Below are positions 1 to 9,368 of a DNA stretch of 45,634 nucleotides, in pieces. Source of the stretch: Bacteroidetes bacterium MED-G13 (GTDB taxonomy: Bacteria; Bacteroidota; Bacteroidia; Flavobacteriales; Flavobacteriaceae); contig NTKO01000005.1 in NCBI GenBank assembly GCA_002457735.1, positions 1 to 45,634 on the forward strand. The letters are read 5' to 3'. The position numbers and the translations under genes were made by a program. The number at the start of each line of letters is the position of its first letter. Position 1 is the first letter of the stretch. The notes beneath the pieces were generated by a model that was not told the origin of the DNA, ran no database searches, and saw only the letters and a list, made by a program, of their open reading frames with translations.

Positions 1-889
1 TACATCTTTGGCCTGCAGTACCCACAGCTCCAAATACTGCACCCATTACAGTCATTTTTACATCCGCATCAGGAGTTACAATAATGGCATTATTTCCACC
101 AAGCTCCAAAAGTGACTTTCCTAATCTAGATCCAACAGCACCAGCAACTATTTTACCCATTCTAGTTGAACCTGTTGCTGAAATCAAAGGAACTCTTTTA
201 TCATTTGTCATAAATTCTCCAACCTTATAATCTCCGTTAATTAAACAAGATATTCCTTCTGGCAAATCATTTTCTTTTAAAATATTAGCAATTATGTTTT
301 GACATGCAACTGAGCAAAGTGGTGTTTTTTCACTTGGTTTCCAAACACATACATCTCCGCATATCCATGCAAGAGCAGTATTCCAAGACCAAACAGCAAC
401 GGGAAAATTAAATGCAGAAATAATCCCAACGATACCAAGGGGATGATATTGTTCGTACATCCTGTGTCCTGGTCTTTCACTATGCATGGTAAGACCATGT
501 AATTGTCTCGAAAGGCCAACGGCAAAATCACAGATATCAATCATTTCTTGTACTTCCCCTAAACCTTCTTGCAAACTTTTTCCCATTTCATAAGAAACTA
601 AAGTCCCAAGAGGTTCTTTTAGTTTCCTTAGACTATTTCCAAATTGTCTTACGATTTCTCCTCTATTTGGAGCAGGGACCTTTCTCCAAAATTTAAATGC
701 ATTAGCAGCAGTTTCTATTACCTTATTATAATCCTTTAAGGATGTTTCGCCAACAGAACCAATTTTTTTACCATCAACTGGTGAGATGCTGTCAATTGAT
801 TCTGAACTTGAAAATGAAATTGATCCAGTTGATGTTCCATTATTTTTTTGGTCAAGACCTAAAATGTTTAGGCAAGTTTGGATTTCCAT
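1..889 (-). CDS. Aldehyde dehydrogenase, ALDH7 (antiquitin/AmaB)-like, 3' part outside window
   Basis: Oxidises an aldehyde to the acid with NAD(P)+ in the cytoplasm. ALDH7 members act on alpha-aminoadipate semialdehyde in lysine breakdown, but the substrate here is inferred only from family likeness. The first 296 residues are visible. They include the glutamate motif LELGGNNAII and GTAGQRC, whose Cys is the catalytic thiol and is the last complete codon in the window (complement 2-4). The ELGGNNAI form, rather than ELGGKSP, points to ALDH7. The start ATG at 889 lies 3 bases after the pyk stop on the same strand, so it is the last visible gene of the acpP-fabF-rnc-pyk operon and probably translationally coupled. 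The C-terminal part runs off the left edge. Confidence 0.9.
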   Translation of the reverse strand, partial: MEIQTCLNILGLDQKNNGTSTGSISFSSSESIDSISPVDGKKIGSVGETSLKDYNKVIETAANAFKFWRKVPAPNRGEIVRQFGNSLRKLKEPLGTLVSYEMGKSLQEGLGEVQEMIDICDFAVGLSRQLHGLTMHSERPGHRMYEQYHPLGIVGIISAFNFPVAVWSWNTALAWICGDVCVWKPSEKTPLCSVACQNIIANILKENDLPEGISCLINGDYKVGEFMTNDKRVPLISATGSTRMGKIVAGAVGSRLGKSLLELGGNNAIIVTPDADVKMTVMGAVFGAVGTAGQRC

Positions 890-892
890 ATA

Positions 893-2326
893 TCAAATTT
901 CAGACAATTTTAATGTATTTACCATGCCTTGATCTTTCACAGGCATAGCAGCAAGATTAATAACAATATCGCCCTTTTTTGCGAAACCCTTTTGGTTTAC
1001 GATATTATTAATCTCATCAATTGTTTTGTCGGTTGAAACCGATCTACTGTAGAAAATAGCTTTCACGCCCCAAAGCAAACTTAGTCTACATAAGATTCTT
1101 TTATTGGATGTAAAAACTATTATGTTAGTGTGTGGTCTCCAGGAAGACACTTGAAATCCTGTATATCCACTATTTGTCAAAGTAGTAATCGCTGCTGCAC
1201 CAGTCTCATTTGCAATTTTAGCAGCATGATAACAAATAAATTTTGTTCGATATCTATTAGTTCTAATTGTTGGTGGACTTGCAGGAACATTGATTTGATC
1301 AGAAAACTCAACAATTGAAATTATCTTTGATATTTGAGATACAACTTCAACTGGGAATTTCCCAACCGATGTTTCTGCAGAAAGCATAACAGCGTCTGCA
1401 CCATCCATTACCGAATTTGCAACATCATTTACCTCAGCTCTACTTGGCTTAAGACTAGAAATCATACTTTCCATCATCTGAGTTGCAATTATTACTGGAA
1501 TTCTATGTTTTTTAGCTAGATAAACTATTTTTTTCTGTAACAAAGGAACTTCTTCAGAGGGTATTTCAATTCCCAAATCTCCTCTTGCAACCATTATACC
1601 ATCAGAATTTTGAATTATTTCTTCAATACTATCAATTGCTTCTGGCTTTTCAATTTTAGCAATTATAGGAATTTTTTCATCGGATTGTTTTTCAATTATT
1701 TCTCTTAAATTTTGCATATCCTTAGCATTTCTTACAAATGACAATGCAATCCAGTCAACCTCTTTAGAAATTGCAAAGAATAAATCTTTTTTATCCTTTT
1801 CTGTAAGCGAGGGTGTAGAAATTTTTGTGTTAGGAAGATTGATACCCTTTCTGGATGAAATGATACCACCTTGAATATTTTTTAACTTAACAATCCTTTT
1901 TTTATCTGTTGAAATAACCTCAAAAATTAACTTGCCGTCATCTACTAATACTTTATCACCTTTTTTTACATCTTTTGCAAAATCGATATAAGAAATTGAT
2001 GCCTTTAATTTGTCCCCTACAAACTGATTTTTACAATCAAAAGAAATTGTTTCTCCTTTTTTTATAGAAACATTGTCATGCATATTTCCTAATCGAATTT
2101 TTGGGCCTTGTAAATCTGCTAAAACAGCAACATTTGAGTCCAGTTCCTTATTTAATTCTTTAATTATTTGAATGTAATGATCTACCTCATCATAAGAAGC
2201 ATGAGAAAAATTTATTCTAAATACATTAACTCCAGCCCTAATTAAATTCTTTAATTTTGTCTTTGAATTACAAGCTGGTCCTAGCGTAGCAACTATCTTG
2301 GTTCTTTTAAATTTTGCTTTTATCAT
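893..2326 (-). CDS. pyk: Pyruvate kinase
   Basis: Catalyses phosphoenolpyruvate + ADP to pyruvate + ATP, the last step of glycolysis, in the cytoplasm. The 477 residues match the usual length. Visible signatures are the N-terminal RTKIVATLGPA strand, DLQGPKIRLG, the active-site stretch IPIIAKIEKPEAID with the catalytic Lys, the metal-binding VARGDLGIEIP, IATQMMESM, and NDVANSVMDGADAVMLSAET. The C-terminal regulatory domain is complete. The start ATG overlaps the stop of the upstream gene by 4 bases (ATGA), and the stop lies 3 bases before the aldehyde dehydrogenase start, so it sits inside a tightly packed operon. Nothing unusual was seen. Confidence 0.98.
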   Translation of the reverse strand: MIKAKFKRTKIVATLGPACNSKTKLKNLIRAGVNVFRINFSHASYDEVDHYIQIIKELNKELDSNVAVLADLQGPKIRLGNMHDNVSIKKGETISFDCKNQFVGDKLKASISYIDFAKDVKKGDKVLVDDGKLIFEVISTDKKRIVKLKNIQGGIISSRKGINLPNTKISTPSLTEKDKKDLFFAISKEVDWIALSFVRNAKDMQNLREIIEKQSDEKIPIIAKIEKPEAIDSIEEIIQNSDGIMVARGDLGIEIPSEEVPLLQKKIVYLAKKHRIPVIIATQMMESMISSLKPSRAEVNDVANSVMDGADAVMLSAETSVGKFPVEVVSQISKIISIVEFSDQINVPASPPTIRTNRYRTKFICYHAAKIANETGAAAITTLTNSGYTGFQVSSWRPHTNIIVFTSNKRILCRLSLLWGVKAIFYSRSVSTDKTIDEINNIVNQKGFAKKGDIVINLAAMPVKDQGMVNTLKLSEI

Positions 2327-2799
2327 GAAAAAATTAAATTTTCTTTATTTTCTAGAATTTTAGTTGAGACTTGTGCCATAATCAACCCTTCAATTTCTTG
2401 AAGCTTATTTAAAACTTTAGTAACAAAATTTTTAGAAAGAATATTTTCGATTGATAAAATATAGTCAACATCTTTTATTTCCTCAAATAAACTTACATTA
2501 ACATCCATATTGTAGTTATCTTGAAATAGTGATGATGATAAAGACTCGTCTTGGTAGTCAGCTTTAGTTTTATTATTGATCAATTTCCAAGTTAAAAGGT
2601 TTGTTTCATCTACAAACTCATATTGCGAAAAATAAGCATTTTTATGATTTTCATGTATATCTAATTTTTTTCTATTAAGATTGATTTTAAATGTTTTATT
2701 TAAGGAATATGCCATTCTAAAATCTTCTAGAGATGAATAAATAGAAAAACAATGAAAATTTTCTGAGGATGGAAAAGGATTTAATTTTAGTTTTTTCAA
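2323..2799 (-). CDS. IPExxxVDY family protein
   Basis: A 158-residue cytoplasmic protein of unknown function. It belongs to a flavobacterial family named for an IPExxxVDY motif. Here the motif region reads FEEIKDVDYIL, so the VDY part is kept and the IPE part has drifted. There is no signal peptide or membrane segment. The assignment rests on that motif, the length, and the position between rnc and pyk, which is the family's customary place. It overlaps pyk by 4 bases (ATGA) and starts 35 bases after the rnc stop, so it is co-transcribed with both. The constant company of pyk suggests a linked role, but no function is demonstrated. Confidence 0.8.
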   Translation of the reverse strand: MKKLKLNPFPSSENFHCFSIYSSLEDFRMAYSLNKTFKINLNRKKLDIHENHKNAYFSQYEFVDETNLLTWKLINNKTKADYQDESLSSSLFQDNYNMDVNVSLFEEIKDVDYILSIENILSKNFVTKVLNKLQEIEGLIMAQVSTKILENKENLIFS

Positions 2800-2834
2800 A
2801 TAAAAATCTATTTATACATAAATATAAGCTTATT

Positions 2835-3569
2835 CTATGAATTTTGATTTTGATAATTTAAAATATCTTCCTGGAACATAAAAAAGGCTCTTTTAGATGC
2901 TTTTTCCTCAGCCTTCTTTTTGGATGTATGCCTAGCTTTTGCAACAATTTTATCATTAAGAAATAATTTAACTGAAAAATATTTTACTGGTTCATTACCG
3001 TTATCTTCTTGGGTTTCATACAGATAATTTTTCTTTGTTTTTTGACACCACTCAATAAATAAACTTTTATAGCTTATAATCTTATTTTTTAGCCTTTCCA
3101 AATTAACATGAGGATTAATGACTTTTTGAAAAATAAATTGTTTACAAAATTTATAACCCCTGTCCAAAAAAATTGCCCCAACTAGAGATTCAAATAAATT
3201 TCCGTGAATATTATCTCCAAATTTTTCATCTGAAATATTGGATTGAACAAACTTTAATAGGTTTAGCTCAATTCCAAGTTCATTTAAATGACTTCTACTA
3301 ACTATCTTAGCTCTCATTTGAGTAAGGTAGCCTTCAGATCCGCTTGGAATATTTTTAAATAAATATGAAGAAATAATTGAACTTAAGATTGAATCACCCA
3401 AAAACTCCAGTCTTTCATAATTTACTGACAAACCATTTAGATCTTTTTTGTTTAATGATCTATGAGTAAAAGCTCTTTTATAAAATTTTAGAGACTTTGG
3501 TTTGAAATCTAAAAGTTCTTTAATTGAGTAGTAAAATGGATCTTTTTTGCTTAAAAAACCTAGATCCAT
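2835..3569 (-). CDS. rnc: Ribonuclease III
   Basis: Endonuclease that cuts double-stranded RNA in rRNA maturation and mRNA turnover. The N-terminal catalytic domain carries the signature YERLEFLGDS and the second acidic site NLFESLVGAIFLD. The C-terminal half has a double-stranded-RNA-binding domain, from about YKSLFIEWCQ to the KKKAEEKAS helix. I place the start at 3569 because its ATG overlaps the fabF stop as TAATG and gives the protein MDLGFLSKK, 244 residues. A longer frame from 3596 would add nine residues inside fabF. The family's normal length and the usual fabF-rnc pairing support this choice. Confidence 0.96.
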   Translation of the reverse strand: MDLGFLSKKDPFYYSIKELLDFKPKSLKFYKRAFTHRSLNKKDLNGLSVNYERLEFLGDSILSSIISSYLFKNIPSGSEGYLTQMRAKIVSRSHLNELGIELNLLKFVQSNISDEKFGDNIHGNLFESLVGAIFLDRGYKFCKQFIFQKVINPHVNLERLKNKIISYKSLFIEWCQKTKKNYLYETQEDNGNEPVKYFSVKLFLNDKIVAKARHTSKKKAEEKASKRAFFMFQEDILNYQNQNS

Positions 3570-4819
3570 TAAGAAAACTTTTTGAATAAAACACAAGCAT
3601 TATGACCCCCAAATCCAAAGGTGTTACTCATACCAATTAAAGAATCTCTTTCTTGCGCTTTATTCAAAGTAAGATTTAATTTAGGATTAATATTTTCGTC
3701 TACATTTCTATGGTTTATTGTAGGAGGAACTATTCCTTCTTTGAGAGATAATATGGTAGAAATTGCTTCAATTGCTCCTGCAGCTCCAAGAAGATGTCCA
3801 GTCATTGATTTTGTTGAATTAATATTTATTTTTTCTGCGTAATTCCCGAAGACAATGTCAATAGCCTTCAATTCAGCTATATCTCCCAAAGGAGTTGATG
3901 TGCCATGAGTGTTTATCAAATCAACATCACTTGTATTAACTTTTGAATCCCTTAAGCAATTTTTTATTACTGCTTTAACACCATCCCCTTCTGGGTGAGG
4001 TGCTGTAATATGATGAGCATCAGAAGATAATCCCCCGCCTAAAAATTCGGCATATATTTTTGCTCCTCTAGCCTTGGCATGCTCATATTCTTCTAAAATT
4101 AAAGTTCCCGATCCTTCTCCTAACACAAAACCGTCTCTGGTTGCATCAAAGGGTCTGGATGCAGTTTCAGGTGAATCGTTTCTTGTTGAAAGAGCATGCA
4201 TAGCATTAAAACCTGCCATTCCTGATATATTAATTCCAGACTCGCTTCCACCTGTAACAATCACATCACAATGTCCCAAGCGTATATAATTTAACGCATC
4301 AACCATGGCATTTGCTGAGGAGGCACAGGCTGATACGGTAGTATAATTTGGACCCATAAATCCATACTTTATAGAAATATATCCAGGCGTAATATCTGCA
4401 ATCATTTTTGGAATAAAAAAGGGATTATATCTTGGTGTACCATCACCCTTGGCGAAATTTAAAACCTCATTTTGGAAGGTTTCCAATCCACCAATTCCAG
4501 AGCCCCAAATAACACCGACTCTTAATTTATCTATTTTTTCTAAATCAATACCTGAATCAATTATAGCTTCATCTGTTGAAACCATACCATACTGAGTGAA
4601 TCGATCCATCTTCCTTTGCTGTTTTCTATCTAAAAATTCCAATGGGTCAAAACCCTTTAACTCACAAGCAAATTTTGTTTTGAATTTTTCAGTATCAAAA
4701 TATGTAACAGAGGCTGAACCGCTTTTACCAGCAATTAGTCCACTCCAAAAATCCTTAAGATTATTGCCAATAGGGGTAAGTGCTCCAAGACCAGTAACAA
4801 CTACTCGTTTTAAAGCCAT
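3569..4819 (-). CDS. fabF: Beta-ketoacyl-ACP synthase II
   Basis: Condenses malonyl-ACP with acyl-ACP in fatty-acid elongation, in the cytoplasm. The 416 residues form a complete thiolase-fold KAS II. The catalytic triad is visible: Cys in VSACASSANAM, His in NTHGTSTPLGD, and His in TGHLLGAAGAIEA. The C-terminal NTFGFGGHNAC loop is also present. It follows acpP by 9 bases and precedes rnc with a one-base overlap, the classical acpP-fabF-rnc order, so substrate carrier and synthase are made from one transcript. Confidence 0.98.
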   Translation of the reverse strand: MALKRVVVTGLGALTPIGNNLKDFWSGLIAGKSGSASVTYFDTEKFKTKFACELKGFDPLEFLDRKQQRKMDRFTQYGMVSTDEAIIDSGIDLEKIDKLRVGVIWGSGIGGLETFQNEVLNFAKGDGTPRYNPFFIPKMIADITPGYISIKYGFMGPNYTTVSACASSANAMVDALNYIRLGHCDVIVTGGSESGINISGMAGFNAMHALSTRNDSPETASRPFDATRDGFVLGEGSGTLILEEYEHAKARGAKIYAEFLGGGLSSDAHHITAPHPEGDGVKAVIKNCLRDSKVNTSDVDLINTHGTSTPLGDIAELKAIDIVFGNYAEKININSTKSMTGHLLGAAGAIEAISTILSLKEGIVPPTINHRNVDENINPKLNLTLNKAQERDSLIGMSNTFGFGGHNACVLFKKFS

Positions 4820-4828
4820 AGAAATATT

Positions 4829-5059
4829 TTATGAATTTTCAATGTATGAGATCGCTTGACCTACAGTGGAAATATTTTCAGCTTGATCATCAGGGATCTG
4901 GATATCAAATTCCTTTTCAAACTCCATTATTAGTTCAACCGTATCAAGGGAATCAGCTCCTAAGTCATTTGTAAAACTAGCTTCATTTACAACTTCACTT
5001 TCTTCAACTCCTAGTTTATCAACAATTATTGATTTAACTTTTTGTGCGATATCTGACAT
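4829..5059 (-). CDS. acpP: Acyl carrier protein
   Basis: Small acidic carrier of growing acyl chains for type II fatty-acid synthesis. The 76 residues contain the phosphopantetheine attachment motif [10 protein letters not shown], with the modified Ser at position 37. The remainder matches the four-helix ACP fold ([18 protein letters not shown] at the end). It is the first gene of the leftward operon. A Bacteroidota-type promoter lies at 5086-5120, just upstream of the ATG. Confidence 0.98.
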   Translation of the reverse strand: MSDIAQKVKSIIVDKLGVEESEVVNEASFTNDLGADSLDTVELIMEFEKEFDIQIPDDQAENISTVGQAISYIENS

Positions 5060-5085
5060 AATTTTATATTTATTTAGTTTGAGTG

Positions 5086-5120
5086 CAAAAATAAAAAAAG
5101 TTTATTTTAATTTAACCAAA
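5086..5120 (-). promoter_or_regulatory. Promoter of the acpP operon
   Basis: Reading leftward there is TTTG (complement 5117-5120), a 23-base spacer, and TATTTTTG (complement 5086-5093). This fits the Bacteroidota sigma-A consensus TTG-N17..23-TAnnTTTG. The predicted start of transcription falls about 20 bases before the acpP ATG. Confidence 0.55.
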
Positions 5121-5158
5121 ACAAATGGAAATTTGTAAACACATACATGAATGGCTAT

Positions 5159-5716
5159 ATGAATATAATCATCTTCGCATCAGGGAATGGCTCAAATGCT
5201 GAAAATATTATTAAATATTTTAATAAAAAAAAATATAATATAAATTGGCTTACCATAAGTAATAACAAGGATGCAGGGGTTATTGAAAAGGTAATAAAAC
5301 TTGGTTCAAAAATTAAAATTATTTCCAAAAATGAGTTGTATGAAGAAAATTTTATTCACTCAATAATTGATTTGAGCCCTACACTAATCATACTAGCAGG
5401 ATTTCTTCTAAAAATTCCCAAAAACTTTATCAAAAACTTTAATAATAGAATAATCAATATCCACCCTTCATTATTGCCCAAATACGGGGGGAAAGGAATG
5501 TACGGTCAATTTGTGCATCAAAAAGTAATTGAAAACAAAGAAATAAAAAGCGGAATTACTATTCATTATGTAAATGAGAAATATGATGAAGGTGAAATTA
5601 TTTTTCAAAAAGATATAGAAATCAAAGATCCAAAAACTACTAAAAGCCTAGCTAATCAAATTCACGAATTAGAAATGGAATACTTTCCCATAACTATTGA
5701 AAAACTTATTTTATGA
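5159..5716 (+). CDS. purN: Phosphoribosylglycinamide formyltransferase
   Basis: Transfers the formyl group of 10-formyl-THF to GAR in purine synthesis. Visible features are the N-terminal ASGNGSNAENI phosphate-binding loop, the catalytic NIHPSLLPKYGG with its Asn and His, and YDEGEIIFQ with the catalytic Asp. I chose the second in-frame ATG (5159; MNIIIFASGNGSN, 185 residues), because family members begin directly with this strand. The ATG at 5147 would add four residues. It is divergent from acpP and overlaps the downstream RNase H gene by 4 bases (ATGA). The same rightward run ends with purF, so two purine enzymes bracket it. Confidence 0.96.
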   Translation: MNIIIFASGNGSNAENIIKYFNKKKYNINWLTISNNKDAGVIEKVIKLGSKIKIISKNELYEENFIHSIIDLSPTLIILAGFLLKIPKNFIKNFNNRIINIHPSLLPKYGGKGMYGQFVHQKVIENKEIKSGITIHYVNEKYDEGEIIFQKDIEIKDPKTTKSLANQIHELEMEYFPITIEKLIL

Positions 5717-6324
5717 AAAAAAATAAATTTTACGTTGTTTGGGTTGGAAATGAAACTGGGGTTTTTAAAAGTTGGGTAGAATGTCAGTTAGCTGTTAAAA
5801 ACTACAAAGGCTCAAAATATAAAAGTTTTATTGATAAAGAAGAGGCTGAAAAAGCATTTCTTGAAGGTTATGAAGCCTACTATTCCAAAAAAAATTATTC
5901 AGATTATAAAAAAAAGATCCCCTCAAATAATGCTATTTGTGTAGATGCAGCATCTAGTGGAAATCCAGGAATTATGGAGTACCAAGGAGTTGACATGATA
6001 ACAAAAAAAGTTATTTTTAAAATGGGGCCCTATAAAAATGCAACAAATAACATTGGGGAATTTTTAGCTTTAGTTCATGGTATTGCATATTTAAAAAAGA
6101 ATGGAAAAAGGCAAATCATTTATTCCGACTCAAAAACTGCAATTAGTTGGGTGAAGAAAAAAAAATGTAAAACAACACTTAAAAAAAATTCTGAAAATAA
6201 AGAAGTTTTTGAACTTGTAAACAGAGCTATTAAATGGTTGAATATAAATAAATATAATATTAATATTTTTAAATGGGATACTAAGTTATGGGGGGAAATT
6301 CCGGCAGACTTTGGAAGAAAATAG
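5713..6324 (+). CDS. Ribonuclease H family protein with viroplasmin-type N-terminal domain
   Basis: Predicted to cut RNA in RNA-DNA hybrids. Residues 1-50 form the viroplasmin/RNase H1 N-terminal hybrid-binding domain (KFYVVWVGNETGVFKSW ending in EAEKAFLEG). From about residue 75 comes an RNase H fold with all four acidic residues: D in CVDAASSGNPG, E in NNIGEFLAL, D in IYSDSKTAI, and D in IPADFGRK. At 203 residues it is the length of Bacteroidota members. It overlaps purN by 4 bases at its start, and its last 37 bases overlap the next small gene. It is probably the housekeeping RNase H or a paralogue of it. Confidence 0.92.
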   Translation: MKKNKFYVVWVGNETGVFKSWVECQLAVKNYKGSKYKSFIDKEEAEKAFLEGYEAYYSKKNYSDYKKKIPSNNAICVDAASSGNPGIMEYQGVDMITKKVIFKMGPYKNATNNIGEFLALVHGIAYLKKNGKRQIIYSDSKTAISWVKKKKCKTTLKKNSENKEVFELVNRAIKWLNINKYNINIFKWDTKLWGEIPADFGRK

Positions 6325-6509
6325 CCTATAGCGCAGGAATTGCTAGTTTAGTTTTTTTTGCTGTTAGTAAATTATGTCCAAATTATGTTAATGAAAATGG
6401 ATGGCTAATAGAACCGTGTTTTGGATTTATTCCCATAGCATGGTTTTTTTTATTTATATGTCTTTTAATTTTCGTTATTCAAGTAATCATTATATATTTC
6501 AATTTTTAA
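6288..6509 (+). CDS. DUF3955-like small membrane protein
   Basis: A 73-residue protein with two predicted membrane segments (about residues 12-28 and 45-72) joined by a loop containing NENGWLIEPCFGFIPI. That loop resembles the conserved 'xENGxLxEPFFxxIP' stretch of DUF3955 proteins, whose function is unknown. Its ATG lies 37 bases inside the end of the RNase H gene, in another frame, and its stop is 4 bases before the PfkB gene, which suggests translational coupling. The start is uncertain, because the first eight residues read the RNase H coding sequence in a second frame. Confidence 0.7.
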   Translation: MGGNSGRLWKKIAYSAGIASLVFFAVSKLCPNYVNENGWLIEPCFGFIPIAWFFLFICLLIFVIQVIIIYFNF

Positions 6510-6513
6510 ATAA

Positions 6514-7422
6514 ATGAGCAAAGTAATTATTGTAGGAACACTGGCATTTGACTCAATAGAAACACCTCATGGAAATGCTATAAATATTCTTGGGGGTTCA
6601 GCTCCATATGCAAGTCTTGCAGCATTAACTGTGGATATAAAATGTGCAATAATTTCAATAATTGGAAATGACTTTACAGAAAATTACTTAGATATTTTTA
6701 GATCCAGAAGTATTGATATTTCTGAGGTTCAAATTGATAATTCTGGAAAATCATTTTTTTGGTCTGGGAAATATCGTAAAGATATGAAAACCCGAGACAC
6801 TTTAGAAACTCAGGTAAATGTACTTTCAAAATTTAATCCAAATATCCCTAAGGATTTTGATGATGCTAATATTTTAGTACTAGGAAATCTCGACCCAAAA
6901 GTACAGTTAGATGTTATCAATAAAAAATTCAAAAAAACAAGATTCATTGTTTTGGATACCATGAATTTTTGGATGAATCATAGTATTAAAGACCTGAAGA
7001 AAGTTATTTCAAAAGCAGATCTTATTTGCATAAATGATGAGGAAGTTATGCAACTATCTCATTCTAATGATTTACAGCAAGCCGTTGAAAAAATTTTAAA
7101 AATGGGCCCAAAGTATTTAATTATGAAAAATGGAGAAAAGGGTGCTATTTTATTTTCTAATAATAACAAATTTAAGTGTTCAAGCTATCCAGTAAAAAAA
7201 GTTATTGACCCCACTGGAGCGGGTGACTCCTTTGCAGGGGCATTAGCCGGTTATTTAGCCAAAGAAAAAAATATTAATTTTCCATCAATTTCATCTGCAA
7301 TTATATACGCAAATGGGGTAGCTTCTTTTTGTGTTGAAAAATTTGGAGTTGAAAACATGCTTGAAATAAATAAAAAAGAGTTGGAGGAAAGAATAAACTT
7401 TATAAAAAATCACAATATTTAA
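6514..7422 (+). CDS. PfkB family carbohydrate/nucleoside kinase
   Basis: ATP-dependent kinase of the ribokinase fold. The second PfkB signature, DPTGAGDSFAGALAGYLA with catalytic Asp, is at about residues 230-247. The N-terminal GGSAPYASLAA loop binds the sugar. The 302 residues are full length. The exact substrate cannot be read from the sequence. Its position between purN/RNase H and purF makes a nucleoside or ribose-type substrate plausible, but this is inference. The start follows the DUF3955-like gene by 4 bases. Confidence 0.9.
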   Translation: MSKVIIVGTLAFDSIETPHGNAINILGGSAPYASLAALTVDIKCAIISIIGNDFTENYLDIFRSRSIDISEVQIDNSGKSFFWSGKYRKDMKTRDTLETQVNVLSKFNPNIPKDFDDANILVLGNLDPKVQLDVINKKFKKTRFIVLDTMNFWMNHSIKDLKKVISKADLICINDEEVMQLSHSNDLQQAVEKILKMGPKYLIMKNGEKGAILFSNNNKFKCSSYPVKKVIDPTGAGDSFAGALAGYLAKEKNINFPSISSAIIYANGVASFCVEKFGVENMLEINKKELEERINFIKNHNI

Positions 7423-7472
7423 ATGTCAATTTTAAATTTTTATTTGTTTTTTTGTAAGCATACTTTAATGAA

Positions 7473-9368
7473 ATGAGTGATGCTTTAAAACACGAGTGTG
7501 GAATCGGTCACATCAGGTTACTTAAACCTTTAGAATTTTACAAAAAAAAATATGGTAGTGCATTTTATGGAATAAATAAAATGTACTTATTGATGGAAAA
7601 GCAACACAATCGTGGGCAAGATGGTGCTGGTTTTGCGAGCATAAAACTTGATGTTGACCCTGGAAACAGATTTATAAGCAGAATTAGATCGAAAGAAAAA
7701 CAGCCAATTCAAGACGTATTTTCAAAAATTAACTTGCGAATTAATAACGAAATTGAGTCTAATAAAAATATTATAAATGATATTCAAAAATTAAAAACTA
7801 AAGTTCCTTATCTCGCTGAAGTCATGCTCGGACATGTGAGATATGGGACCTTTGGAAATAATAGCGTTGAAAATGTGCATCCATTTTTGAGACAAAATAA
7901 TTGGAAGCACAGAAACCTAATTCTAGCAGGAAACTTTAATATGACTAATTCAAGAGAATTGTTTAACAGCTTAATTGAACTGGGTCAACATCCAAAGGAA
8001 TATACAGATACAGTAGTGATAATGGAAAAAATTGGGCATTTTTTAGACGATGCTGTAGGGAAGTTATACAAAGAGTTTAAAAAAAATGGTCTTTCTAAAC
8101 AAGAATGCTCGATAAAAATTTCTGAAAAGCTTGATGTTTTTAAAATCCTCAAAAAAGCCTCTAGCAGGTGGGATGGTGGTTATGTAATAGGTGGCCTTTT
8201 TGGGCATGGAGATTCTTTTGTTTTTAGAGATCCTAACGGAATAAGACCAGCTTTTTATTACAAAGATGAAGAAATTGTAGTAGTTGCATCTGAAAGGCCA
8301 GCTATACAAACTGCATTTAATTTAAAGTTAGATCAAATTAAAGAGCTGAAACCTGGAAATGCAATTGTAATAAAAAGTAGCGGAAAAATTAAAATTAAAT
8401 CTGTAATCAAAAAAAATGAAAATAAATCGTGTTCATTTGAAAGAATATATTTTTCAAGAGGAAATGATTCTGATATTTACCAAGAAAGAAAAAACCTTGG
8501 GAAATATATAATGCCAAAAATACTAGATGAAATAAATTATGACATTCTCAATACGGTTTTTTCTTACATTCCTAATACAGCTGAAACATCTTTTTTTGGA
8601 ATGATTGAAAGCGTTGAAGAATTTTTAAATGCAAAAAAAACTGATGAAATAATCACAAATAAAAATCTATCTGAGGACAAAATTCGCACAATTCTATCAC
8701 AAAGACCAAGAATTGAAAAAATTGCAGTTAAAGACGTAAAATTAAGAACCTTTATAACAGAGGACAATAGTAGGGATGACTTAGTAGAGCATGTTTATGA
8801 TATTACATATGGTGTTGTTAAAAAGGAGGATACATTGGTAATTATTGATGATAGTATTGTGAGGGGCACGACACTGAAAAAAAGTATACTAAAAATGCTT
8901 GATCGTCTAAACCCAAAAAAAATTATTATAGTTTCCTCTGCTCCTCAAATTAGGTATCCAGACTGCTATGGAATAGATATGGCTAATCTTCAAAGCCTCA
9001 TTGCATTTAATGCTACTCTAGCTTTATTAAAAGAAAAAAATAAATCTTCATTAATCAAAGAAATTTATTTAAAATGTAAAGAAGAACTTAAGCGTGAGGA
9101 TACAGAAATGCAAAATCAAGTTAAGGAGATTTATAATCAATTTTCTTATGAAGAAGTTTCACAAAAAATTACTGAAATTCTTAGCTCTGACATAATTGAC
9201 AGTGAAGTCAAAATAATTTTTCAACCCATTGAAAATTTACATAGAGCATGTCCTAACTCCAAGGGTGACTGGTATTTTACTGGTAACTATCCAACCAGTG
9301 GTGGGAATAGGGTAGTTAATACAGCATTTGTGAACTTTTATGAGGGCAATAAAAAGAGAGCTTATTAA
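7473..9368 (+). CDS. purF: Amidophosphoribosyltransferase, long Bacteroidota form
   Basis: Makes 5-phosphoribosylamine from PRPP and glutamine, the first committed step of purine synthesis. The N-terminal class II glutamine amidotransferase domain starts with an eight-residue leader before Cys9 (HECGIGHIRLLKP), which must be exposed by processing. KQHNRGQDGAGF and GHVRYGTFGNN follow. The phosphoribosyltransferase domain has the PRPP loop VIIDDSIVRGTTL and the YPDCYGIDM motif. At 631 residues it is over 100 longer than the E. coli enzyme, because of insertions around residues 60-110 and 355-420 and a C-terminal tail (NYPTSGGNRVVNTAF). A second, short purF elsewhere in the genome cannot be excluded. 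It ends directly against the convergent sod gene with no spacer. Confidence 0.92.
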   Translation: MSDALKHECGIGHIRLLKPLEFYKKKYGSAFYGINKMYLLMEKQHNRGQDGAGFASIKLDVDPGNRFISRIRSKEKQPIQDVFSKINLRINNEIESNKNIINDIQKLKTKVPYLAEVMLGHVRYGTFGNNSVENVHPFLRQNNWKHRNLILAGNFNMTNSRELFNSLIELGQHPKEYTDTVVIMEKIGHFLDDAVGKLYKEFKKNGLSKQECSIKISEKLDVFKILKKASSRWDGGYVIGGLFGHGDSFVFRDPNGIRPAFYYKDEEIVVVASERPAIQTAFNLKLDQIKELKPGNAIVIKSSGKIKIKSVIKKNENKSCSFERIYFSRGNDSDIYQERKNLGKYIMPKILDEINYDILNTVFSYIPNTAETSFFGMIESVEEFLNAKKTDEIITNKNLSEDKIRTILSQRPRIEKIAVKDVKLRTFITEDNSRDDLVEHVYDITYGVVKKEDTLVIIDDSIVRGTTLKKSILKMLDRLNPKKIIIVSSAPQIRYPDCYGIDMANLQSLIAFNATLALLKEKNKSSLIKEIYLKCKEELKREDTEMQNQVKEIYNQFSYEEVSQKITEILSSDIIDSEVKIIFQPIENLHRACPNSKGDWYFTGNYPTSGGNRVVNTAFVNFYEGNKKRAY

